Source of the DNA: Areca catechu
Taxonomy: Eukaryota > Streptophyta > Magnoliopsida > Arecales > Arecaceae
NCBI GenBank assembly: GCA_021397845.1
Contig: CM038042.1
Coordinates: 34,978,418 to 35,042,417 of the forward strand
DNA length: 64,000 bases
Direction of reading: 5' to 3'
The notes under the pieces were generated by a model. The model saw only the letters and a program-made list of their open reading frames with translations. It was not told the DNA's origin and searched no databases. Made by a program: the position numbers and the translations under genes. Of the stretch, positions 20,682 to 32,600 are shown piece by piece. The stretch's first letter is position 1. Every line of letters begins with the position of its first letter.

Positions 20682-23600
20682 GTACGCTTCTTATCGATTC
20701 AATGAACCTCGTAATGTCGTTGATTTGCACGCATGGATGTGGGAGAGACTACTCTTATCACCCTACAGTTTTATCTGGGAGGATATTTGGTTAAGCACTG
20801 ATGACAATTCTGTCCTAATCCTAATCCTAATTCTACCACTACTCAAGAGTGGCCAGGTTTCCCAATAAGTTGGGATTTCTATGATTCTGTGCTAATAACA
20901 GTCCCATGTACTACAAAATCCACGTATACAGTGACTTTTTTTTATAGGAAACTGTTGGGATATCCTGGTTCAGCTACATATCAGATTCCAGTTCAACTTA
21001 TTGAAGCCCCGGTTCTCTGGACTACGGACTTCGGACTAAGCGAAGGCCAATTGTAAGCAACTCAAGGCTTCACACTGAACTACAACATCCGAAGGTCAGT
21101 CCTTCGGGCAGCACCTTCGGCACTGGCCGAAGTCTGAACTACTCATCGACTTCCGAAGACACGAACTTCGGTCCCTGCCGTAGACATGATCTCCGAAAAA
21201 ATATCAAACCTTCGGCCCGCGCAAGGAAAAACCCGAAGCTTGAATCATAATCTGTTCCAAAAAGGAAACTGTAACCAACGGTTACAATCGACACTCATCA
21301 TGCCATGATCATGGCGCACAATTCGTGCAGCCACGCCTCCGATCTGGCCGGAACCGTTCATTGACAACCCACGATCGACTATTATGGGAGTGAATGGCTT
21401 CCCATGATCTCCGAAAAAAGAGCGGGCCACAGACCGGAGGCCTTCTTTTAAATATGGATAAGGAGGATGGCTCGAGAGGTACGCGTGAATAATCTCGCAC
21501 ATACGCCTTTCTAATCTCCAAGAACACTTTTCTCTTCCACTCTCGATATCTTCCCCATTCTGTGGTTGGAATCTGTCACTAACTTAGACATTGGAGTGTC
21601 CTCCGCGGGAACAACTCTGGCAAGGGACCTGTTTTGCAGGTGAGCCAGGGAGCGGTCCTGCGACGCAGCGGCTCCGACCGGCCGATCCAGGGACTCCACG
21701 CCAACAGATTGGCGCGCCAGGTAGGGGGCGAGGGCAGTTTTACTGACATTTGATTAAGCTCCCTCCCAAATAAGGGGAAGAAACAAAGAATTCTTTGATG
21801 GCAAGAGGAAAAGCCCAAAATACTTTTACAAGCCGGAGTCGTGCTCCGTTTCAGGGGGCTGCACCCCCGGAGGTGAACGATGTTCCACCTCCTACGGTTA
21901 TTGTGGGAGCACAGCAATTCGAAGCTCTTTTGAACCAGGTCGCCAACCTGACGGCCATGGTTTAGGAGTTTCAAGACGGAGCCTTCTCGGTGGCAAACCC
22001 ATCGGCTGTTTCTAGACATAGCTCTCGATCCCGAAGGAGAGCGCCACAGGAGGATTCAGCACATCCCTCCCCCCATTCTCGGCCCTCTCCCGAAGGCCGA
22101 ACTTCGATATTGCTTAGGTCCGCCGATTCTCCACAAAAAGTGAAAAGGCCTAGGCAAACTTCCTCCTCTTTCTCCGAAGAATCCACTCCGGTGGAGAAAG
22201 CGTCCAAGCAGACTCCCTATTATGACGGGAGATTCAGGGCCATCGAATCAGAGATGGCAAGGGCGCGAGAGCAGAGAATGCGGGATCAAAGAGATCCCGA
22301 GGACCTGATTGTGGGTGATCTACGCCCACCCTACACCGACCGCATTATGGCTGAGGACATTCCTCGGCATTTCAGGGTTCCCCAGATGGAACCCTATGAC
22401 GGCACCACCGATCCCTTCGATCATCTGGGCAGCTTCAAAGCCCATATGATGATTCAAGGAGCTTCGCACGCGACGTACTGTTTGGTGTTCCCGGCTACCT
22501 TGAAGAAGTTCGCTCGGATGTGGTACTCGAGCTTGCGCCCAGGTACCATCGATTCCTTTTTCGAGTTAGAAAAATTGTTTGTCTTGCATTTCAGGACCTG
22601 CCGCAAGACTCCTCGGAATACGGACACACTCTTCCTCTTTCACCAGAATGAAGGAGAGAGCCTGAGAGATTACATCTCCAGGTTCAATGCGGCCATACTT
22701 GAGATCCCCGATCTCAACGAGTACGTGGCCATGTCAGCTCTGAAAAAGGGGCTTCGAACCTCTAGGCTTACTTTTTTCCTGGACAAGAAGTTTCCCAAAA
22801 GCTACGCTGAGCTCCTATCAAGGGCTCAGAAATACGCCGATGCTGAAGAGCAGGCGGCGAATCGACGTGTGATTGAAGGGAAACCCCCTTCAAAGAAGAA
22901 AAATAACAGGGGGCAAGGCCCCCAAACTTCTAATAATTATGGCGGCAAATATTCAGACCGCCGAAGAAGCCCTCCCAAGCCCAGAGCATTGGGAGGAAGA
23001 TTCGACTCATATACCCCCCTCAACCTCCCTCGAGAAAAGATCCTCATGGAGATAGAAAAAGAAAACTATCTCCAACGGCCCCGTCCCATGAAGGCCTCCT
23101 CTTCCGCAAGGAACAGGAACAAATTCTGCCGATTCCACCGGGACCACGGCCACAACACAGAAGAATGCATCCAGCTGAGAGATGCAATCGAGGATCTCAT
23201 CAAGAGGGGGTACCTGGGATGGTACATCGGTCGCCAGGGGCCCTGGTCGGAAGCAACTGTTCCCCAGCCACCTCCCAAAGAGGCCGAATTACCAAACCAA
23301 AGGCCCACCAACGGAAGTGTAGGGATGATATACCGGCCCGTCAACTGGAGAAGGGATGAAGATGAAGCTTCAAAGCGACTGAAAGATAACAACTCCATCA
23401 TCTTCTTCGACGACGACCTTGCGGGAGTCCGGCTCCTGCACGACGACCCCCTTGTAATTTCGGCCGTAGTGGCGAATTATGATGTACAGAGAGTTCTTAT
23501 TGATAATGGAAGTTCGACTGATGTCTTGATGTACGATGCATTCTCCAAAATGTGTTTGCCTAGACATCAACTACAGAGATCCCCCATACCACTTTCCGGT

Positions 23601-26600
23601 TTCGGGGGTAACCAAGTTTATACCGAAGGGGAGATAGTGCTGCCTGTAACCTCGGCTCCGAGCCTCGACAAAAGACATTGCCGATCAACTTCACGGTGGT
23701 CCAGATCCCCTCTGCATACAACATTATCCTGGGGAGGCCCGCCTTGAACAGGTTCCGGACCGTGATCTCCTCTCACTACCTCTTAGTACGCTTCCCCACC
23801 AGGAATGGTGTTGGAGAAGTTAGAGGGAACCAGAGGACGGCACGACAATGTCTAATGATTGAAGACAGGCACTTTAAAGATTCGACTACCCCGGATCAGC
23901 TGGATCCGAGGGATTCAACCACCAACCTTGGTGAACCCATAGAGAGAACCATCCCGATACCTTTGAAAGAGGAAGATCCCTTCAGAGTTGTGCAAATCGG
24001 AAGCGCCCTTGACGAGGAAACCAGAACGAAGCTGATCCGTTTCCTCAGGGACAACGCCGATGTCTTCGCCTGGTCGGCTTCGGATATGCCCGGGATTCCC
24101 GCCGAAGTGATTACTCATCGGCTGGAAGTAACCCCTGGGTACAAGTCGGTGCTGCAGAAGAAGAGGAGCTTCGTTCCCGAAAGACAGCAAGCTGTTGATG
24201 AAGAGGTTGGCAAGCTCCTCAAGGCAGGGTTCATCAGAGAGGCCCGCTACCCCGAGTGGCTGGCCAATGTGGTAATGGTGAAGAAAGTTAGCGGCAAGTG
24301 GAGGATCTGCATCGACTATACAGACCTCAGCAAGGCTTGCCCAAAATATAGCTTCCCTCTCCCAAAGATTGATCAACTGGTCGACACTACTGCCGGCCAC
24401 CAGTTGCTGAGCTTTATGGATGCCTTCTCTGGCTACAACCAGATCAGAATGGATCCGCAAGATGAGGAGAAGACGGCATTCATCACTGACAAAGGTCTCT
24501 ACTGCTACAAGATGATGACGTTCGGCCTCAAGAACGCCGGAGCAATATTTCAAAGACTCATCAATAAGGTGTTTGAAAAGCAACTGGGAAGGAATATGGA
24601 GGCCTATGTTGACGACATGATCATCAAGAGTCTCCACCGGAGAGACCACATCTGCGACTTGGAGGAGACATTCACCGCTCTCCGGCGTTACAAAATGAAG
24701 CTAAACCCGCGAAGTGCGCCTTTGGGGTCACGTCGGGTAAATTCCTGGGCTTGTCACCAAACGAGGGATTGAGGCCAACCCCGAGAAGATCCAGGCCTTG
24801 AAGGATGTGCGACATCCCTCCTGTAAAAAGGAAGTCCAACAGTTAATAGGGAGGATTGCCTCCCTAAGTAGATTTATCTCTCGGTCCGTCGAGAAATGTC
24901 TTTCGTTTTTCAAGGTACTTCGACAATCAAAGGGCTTCGAATGGTCCGAAGACTGTCGCGCTGCCTTTGAGGAATTGAAGAAGTATTTGGAGACCCCGCC
25001 ATTGCTCTCCAAGCCAAAAGAAGGCGAGGTCCTCTACCTGTACCTCTCTGCTTCAGACGAAGCGGTGAGCTCGGTTCTTGTCCGGAAAGAGGAAGACGGG
25101 TCCCACAAGCCGATCTACTACATCAGCAAGATCCTGCATGATGCAGAAACGCGGTATGCAAGGATGCAGAAGCTGATCAATTCTTTAGTGATTGCAGCAA
25201 AGCGACTACGGCCATATTTCCAGGCCCACGCTATCGTGGTGCTGACTGATCAACCCTCAAGGCCGTTCTCCGATCTCCAGACACTTCTGAAAGGATAGCC
25301 AAGTGGGCTGTGAAACTAAGCAAATTTGACATTAGCTTCCAGCCCCGAGCGGCTATGAAGGCCCAGGTGCTCTCCGATTTTCTGGCCGAGTGCACCTGGA
25401 AGTCTGAAGATGAAGCCTCTTCGGATGAAAAAGAAGCTCCGAAGGAGATGAAGTCCATTTGGTGCTTCATGTGGATGGAGCTTCCAATGCTACCGGGTGC
25501 GGAGCTGGACTCATGTTGGCCGAACCTGACGGCCAGATTATAGAGTATGCACTCCGTTTCTCCTTCCACGTCTCCAATAATCAGGCCGAATATGAGGCCC
25601 TACTCGCCGGACTTCGGATCGCCAAAGATTTGGGAGTTCGGCAGCTCCGAGCCTTCTCCGACTCTCAACTGGTTGTGAATCAAGTCAATGGAGAGTACGC
25701 AGCCAAAGATCCAACCATGGTGCAATACCTGGAGAAGGTTCAGGCCTTATCTTCTCAATTGGAACATTTTGAAATTGTTCATGTTTCCCGATCAGAGAAT
25801 TCCCGGGCAGATGCACTGTCTCGACTGGCAACTACAGCACCGGAGTCTCTCGGGCGTACCTTTGTTGAACATCTTGAAACTCCAAGCATTGCTAAAGAGG
25901 CTGCAGAGGTGCGCCAGATTGATGCTGAGCCAAGCTGGATGGATCCCATCATCAGATTCTTGAATGAAGGAGAACTGCCTGAAGATAAGGCAGAGGCCAA
26001 GAAGATCCGCTGGATGGCATCTCAGTACGTCATCCTAGACGGAACCCTCTACAAGAGATCGTTCTCCCAACCACTGCTGAAATGCCTCGGACCCACCGAT
26101 GCAGATTATGCATTGAGAGAGGTCCACGAGGGCATATGCAGGGATCACTTGGGAGGCAGGTCTCTAGCATACAAGATTATTCGACAAGGGTATTACTAGC
26201 CCTCCATCCAGAATGACTCAGCTGATTTTGTGCGGAAGTGCGACCAATGCCAGAGGTATGCCAATGTGCAGAGATAACCTGCGAGTCACTTGACTTAGTT
26301 GGCAGCCCCATGGCCCTTTGCCCAGTGGGGGATGGACATTCTTGGCCCATTCCCACCAGCATCAGGGCAAAGAAAGTTTCTCCTAGTGGCCATCGACTAT
26401 TTCACGAAATGGGTGGAAGCCGAACCATTGGCCCAAATCACAGAGGGCAAGGTGGAGAGTTTTGTGAAAAACTCCATCATCTTCAGGTTTGGTATTCCAC
26501 ACGTCATCATCACGGACAACGGGAGACAATTCGACAATCCGAAGTTCAAGGACTTCTGTGCTCGGTACCATATCCAGCGTCGGCTAACATCCGTTGCACA

Positions 26601-29600
26601 TCCACAGTCTAACGGAGAAGCCGAAGTCACCAACCGGACCATCCTCCATGGTCTAAAGACAAGGTTGAACGCTGCCAAAGGGCTTTGGGCCGAATAACTG
26701 ACCTCTGTTCTTTGGGCGTACCGAACTACCCCAAGAACAGCCACCGATGAATCTCCGTTCAACCTAGCCTACAGTACCGAAGCCGTACTATCTATCGAAG
26801 TCTCCCTACAGTTCCTGAGAATTGACAACTATGAAGAGCCTGAGAATTTCGATCGCAGAAGGATCGATCTGGATCTGCTATCAAGCACCAGGCTACAGGC
26901 CCAGATAAGAATGGCGGCATACCAGCAAAAGGTCGCCAAGTACTACAATGCAAGGGTGAAGGAGCAAACTTTCCGCACGGGGGACATGGTATTGCGAAGA
27001 GCAGAAGTGTCCAGGCCAACAGAACATGATAAACTCTTCCCTAACTGGGAAGGCCCATATCAAGTCGAAGAAGTCATTTAACTAGGAACATATCGACTCA
27101 AGACCCTGGAGGGGAAGACCCTATCTCGGCCATGGAATGTACAAAACCTTCGCAAATACTATCAATGAAAAAATTCCAAAAAACTCTTGTGCAAAGCTCC
27201 TCAACTCTACTCGACTCAGAATGGCTAATTGCATCGACTGAACGACAACAGCCCAAATGACCTGATCTGAAAAATCGGTCAATTGCACAAAGGAGAGTCT
27301 GATCCACTCACCTTATCGGTATGCCCGACGAGCGCAATGGATGGCCTAACCAGGCCACCAAAGAGATCAAAGGCGTAGGGATGGTTTTCGTAACCTACCC
27401 TGCGGTGAATTCGAACATGCGCCGAGGCGGGCCTGAACAGCCTATCTTAATCACGACAGAAAGTGCACAGGGATGGTTTTCGTAACCTACCCTACGGTAA
27501 ATCCGAACACGTGCCTAAAAGGACCATCGTCGTCCTCTCTGTCAACAACAAACACTCTCAGAACGGTCCAACGGACCCTACTTCTTCTCTACAAACCGCA
27601 AGTGGTTTATGGAGTCTACATTATGGACAAATCGTGATGCAACACATCGCAGAAAATACACGGGAAGAGGTAACAGAAAAGCTCTTTCGTTTCTTTCAAT
27701 TTTTCTTACAAAAAGAAAAGAAAAGAAAGAAAAAAGAAAAGAGAAAAACTCTCCAAAAGAGATACAAAAAAAAAAAAAAAAGAAAAGCAGCAGTAGCAAC
27801 AACAGGTTGGGAAATTTGCATTAACTCTCCGATGGATTTTTCCTGTACCGTCGGGGAGAGACCAGATAGGACGACGAAGGGCCCCCGGGGTTCCCGTCCG
27901 AACTTGAGTCCGACCCCTCGTCGGAGTCAGAATCGAATTCGTGGCCAGGGAAGGGAACGGAGGGTTTGATATTATCCAAGCTCTTCAGGTCATAAAACCT
28001 GGAGGCTTTCCTCCGACACTCCCGAAACCCCTGGTGGAAGGAGTCCAGGGCCACCCCGGCGACCTCATCCTTGAATGAGGCAGAAGTTCTGAAGTTGGCG
28101 ACGGCCTCCGCCGCCTCCTTCTTTGCCTCCTCCGCCGCCGTGGTCGCCGCCATGACTTGGGCCCGGGCCTCCCTCAACTGAGCCTCCAGAAGGCAGACCT
28201 TCTTCTCGAGACGGTCAACCAGAGGCTCCTCCTCTTCGCCAGCGGGCCCAGATGGCCCCGGACTTCGCTTCCTCTCGGGGTCAATAGCCCTCCTCTTCGC
28301 TGCACGACGAAGCTCGGAAGTGCTGAACCTCATGGCTGGTAGAAGGAAGACACCAACAGAAATGATGGCCTTCGACAGCAGGGGGCAGGGTCCTATTTAT
28401 ATAAACCCTGCGCCCATAATCGACTGCGGGGAGGCGCGTCCCACGTCCTTCCCGACCAACTGAGAAGGCGCCACGTGTCTGGGTGATGCTTCAAGAACCA
28501 GAAAGTCTCTCGGAAGCCATCCCCAGGACCGCAACCGCCATCGCTTCGAATCCGGAGAAATCCGCATCATGCGACGGCATCATTAATGGTCTCTTTTTGG
28601 GAAAAAGAGGCCCGGCGGCTCATAAGGCGCCAGAGATCACGACTGTACAAATTTCGATGTGCCACGTGGACAACGGTGATCCTAATCAAATCCCCCTAAT
28701 TATTGATTAGCGGGGAGATGACTCCTGTCCGCCCCAACGGACAAGTTGATCATCCAAAAAAAGGCAACGCAACGGAGTTCTGGTCCGTTCAAGGGTTCGT
28801 CCCTACCGACTGAATGGCCTTCGGCCACGACTATTCGACTAAGCGGAAAAGAGAACGGTAAAACCGGCTCTTATCAACTAGACGGCCTTCGAAGGCTATC
28901 GTTCGACTAGGCCGAAGGAGAAGCGATAGAACCATTTCATGCCATACATAAACATATGAGGCACAACAATGCATATATGAAGAAAGGAGAATTCATTCCA
29001 AAATCTGGGAAAATTGCAATACAAAGTTCATTGGCAATACAAGTAAAAAAAAAAAGAGAAGAAAATACATTCGGAGTGATCTAGGTCACTCAACATCAAC
29101 AGGAGAAGGCTCCACACCACAGGACTGGAGCAACCTATCTACTTGGTCGGAGAAGGTCTCATCGATCTGGGCTGGGACGGGAGAACCTTCAGCCTGGACT
29201 CCTCCAGCCTGAGTCGCCTCCTGGGCTGAGATTGCAGCCGGGATCACCTCCGGGTTTTCGACTGGGGTAGCAGCCTCCTTCGCCGTATATGGTGACTCCT
29301 CGACCTCCCCTGTGGCTTCGGCCTCCTCCGCTTCTTCTCCTTCCTCTCCAATTATGTTGAAGGAGGGGATCTTTGAAAGGTCGAGATGTGGGAGGGTCTC
29401 CTTCACCTTGGAAAGCCCATCATTGAAGCCGTGCTGGTAGGCATACAATGATGCTTCATCAATTTTTGTCTGAAATTGCGAAGACATCTTGAAGTCAGCC
29501 ACGACATTGTCCATCTGCTTCCTCAAAGCTTCGGACTCCCTCTTGGCGGCTTCGACCTCCCTCTTGGCAGCTTCAGATTCTAGGATCGCCTCTTCGGCCC

Positions 29601-32600
29601 TCTTAGAAGCCTCCTCCGCCACCTTGGACAGGCTCTCCATCCTCTCCTGGTTCTCTCTGGCAGTCCGCTCCAGGGATTCAACTTGCCTCCTGCTCCTGTT
29701 CCACCCTGCCTCTTGTCCCGCTATCCTCGAGTGGGCGCTTTTCAGTTCGCCCTTCAGGTCGCGAACTTCATCAGTCACCCGGACAAGACGGTCCTCCATG
29801 GATTGCTTTAGCTCCTCGGCTACTTTCCTGGCAGCCCTAGCAGTCTGAAGCTCCTCCTTGAGGTCGTAAATAAGGCTATATCTACGTTCCCCAGGCCTTC
29901 TTCCATGAAAGTGAAGCCATAGACCAACTACATCAAAAAAAAAAAAAAAAAAAGAAGAATCGAGGGTCAAATAACTCTCAAGGCAAAGGAGGCGGTGATA
30001 GTCATACCTGTTGCAGGGCGGCGAAGCCGGAATCGGACACTTTGTGAAAGCTCCGGTTCAGGAGAATTGCCAGGCTGCGGGGCTGTATCGTACCCTTCAA
30101 CGCCTGTCTGGCCTCCTCCGGGACCAGCAGCTCACCCATAGGCGGGGGCTCCGAAGAGTTCGTCGGGCGACCTCCGGCTGAAGAAGCTCCGCAGACGGAT
30201 ACTCCTTCGACTTGCCGCGCCTTGCCCCTATCAGCGGCAGAGGGGCAAACCGGCAGCACATCCGCTCCTTGAGGCGGGCCCCCCGTTGTGTCAACTGGGG
30301 AGGCGACCGCCGCTGGAGCTTCGACTGGGCAGGGCCTCGCTGGAACCTCTTCCGCGGCCGCTGCATTTTCCCCCGAGATGCCTCGGGAGGGCGAAGCGCT
30401 TTGGTCCCCTTCGGGACCATCTCTCCGAGCTTTCTTCCGAGCTGCAGACCTGGTGGAAAGGGCCTGTGCCACCCTCCTCTCCGAAGTCTGGCGAAGCCAG
30501 CTTAGATTGCGCTTCATCCCACCACCTGCAGGCAAAGGGGATCACATCAGTTAAATGAGCTACAATGAAACCTAAAGAAGAAGTGCGGAAATTTTCATTG
30601 CTATACTAGTGAGGGGAATTTACTGATTCCCGCTCGATGGAGGTTCCTCTCCTCCAACAACTCCTAGATGGGAGCAACTTTCGAGTTGGTCAGAAGATCA
30701 TAATCCGACTGATCGGCCGCCAAGACTTTCTTTCCGTCATTGGCGGTCAGGCGAGGCTTTTTCCACTCAGTGTCGAAGCCCCATGGATCAAAGGACAACA
30801 CAAATACAAAGGCGGGTTTCCACCCGTGGATGGCGCTGGGCATATCCTTAATCACCCTGCGGCCCGATCTAGGACCAATCACCCACCATCCATTGCTGTG
30901 GAAGTCCCTCTTGAGGACGAAAAGGGCCGAGAACAAGTTGGTCCTAGGCTTTACATTGGCGATGCTGCACATGACTAGGAACCTGCAGATGTTCCTGATG
31001 CTGTTTGGGGTTAACTGCGCTGGCACCACTTGGTACAAGCGAAAAATCTTAACAAAGAAGGGGTGCAGGGGAAACCGAAGACCAGCCTTCAGGTGATCTT
31101 CGTATACAGCTAGGCACCCAGGGGGAGCTTCGTTCGCCCGCTCCTCGGGCGCGGGAGGACGAAGGGAAACTCCTCAGGAATGCGGTAGCGTTCCCAAAGA
31201 AGGGTTGCCTTGCTCTGAGAAACCGAGCTGGGGACCGACTCCGGACCTACTATATCTCCGGCCCCCGAGGGTCCAACCTGCTTCCCCTGACTCTCTACGG
31301 TCTCTTCCATGACAAAGGAATGAAGCAAAGGGGTGGAAAGAGGATTCTACTTGAAGACTAGACTGGTACTCCAGAATGGTTTGGGCGGAGAATGAGATGA
31401 GGTTGAAGAAGCTTCCTTGCCCAGACCTTCACTTTTCCCAAAAGAAAAGTAAGGGTCTCTGGATCCCCGTAGAGGGTTAATTTGACTCAAGGTTACCCTG
31501 GGAGGTAACCCACTTACGACTGACCGCCAGGATAAGATCCATCCTTCATCCAACGGGCGGAGAGCAGCCACCACAACTATCCAAATCCCAACCAAAAGAT
31601 TGCCTCAACCACTGTGCAACGGGGCGAGGAGAGATAGCTTCAGGGCCACCTACTCTTCCCCAATCAGGGAATGGCACCTGTCCACCATCTGATTCTCAGA
31701 TCGTGATGGGCAGCTCAATAGAGGTCCCGTAATCACTTATTGCGTCGTCTCTCAAGAAGAAAGCGACAAGGCAATAATACTCTCACTTCTCGAGGCAGAT
31801 CTTCGCTTCGACAACTGAGAGTAGGGGGGCAACTGTTGGGATATCCTGGTTTAGCTACGGATCAGGCTCCGGTTCGACTTATCGAAGCCCCGGTTCTCCG
31901 GACTACGGACTTCGGACTAAGCGAAGGCCAATTGTAAGCAACTCAAGGCTTCACATTGAACTACAACATCCGAAGGCCAGTCCTTCGGGTAGCACCTTCG
32001 GTCCGGCCGAAGTCTGAACTACTCATCGACTTCCGAAGACACGAACTTCGGTCCCCGCCGTAGACATGATCTCCGGGAAAATATCAAGCCTTCGGCCCGT
32101 GCAAGGGGAAACCCGATGCTTGAATCACAATCTGTTCCAAAAAGGAAACTGTAACCAACGGTTACAATCGACACTCATCATGCCATGATCATGGCGCACA
32201 ATTCCTGCAGCCACGCCTCCGATCTGGCCGGAACCGCTCATTGACAACCCACGATCGACTATCATGGGAATGAATGGCTCCCCATGATCTCCGGAAAAAG
32301 AGCGGGCCACAGACCGGAGGCCTTCTTTTAAATATGGGTAAGGAGGATGGCTCGAGAGGTACGCGTGAATAATCTCGCACATACGCCTTTCTAATCTCCA
32401 AGAACACTTTTTCTCTTCCACTCTCGATATCTTCCCCATTCTATGGCTGGAATCCGCCACTGACTTAGGCATCGGAGTATCCTCTGCCGGAACAACTCTG
32501 GCAAGGGACCTGTTTTGCAGGTGAACCAGGGAGCGGTCCTGCGACGCAGCGGCTCCGACCGGCCGATCTAGGGACTCCACGCCAACATAAACATAAGCTT

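Larger units (their letters stand above)
20953..32587 (+). mobile_element. G2: Tat-lineage Ty3/gypsy LTR retrotransposon (11,635 bp) in cpLEPA intron 1
   Basis: Two LTRs of identical length (754 bp) with ends TGTTGG...CCAACA, a PBS, gag, pol (PR-RT-RNH-aRNH-INT), a 4.7-kb tail with two minus-strand ORFs, and a PPT. The flanks GAAAC (20948-20952) and TAAAC (32588-32592) look like a 5-bp TSD with one change. The second, archaeal-type RNase H and the antisense ORFs are family hallmarks of Tat elements. It lies in sense orientation within intron 1. Stops and frameshifts in gag and pol make it non-autonomous now. Confidence 0.95.

Noticed and set aside
27766..27783. Poly-A tracts in G2 (also near 29046 and 29937) as signs of LINE/SINE insertions
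   Set aside because: No LINE or SINE body or target duplication next to them; they lie in the non-coding tail and an antisense intron-like gap of G2.
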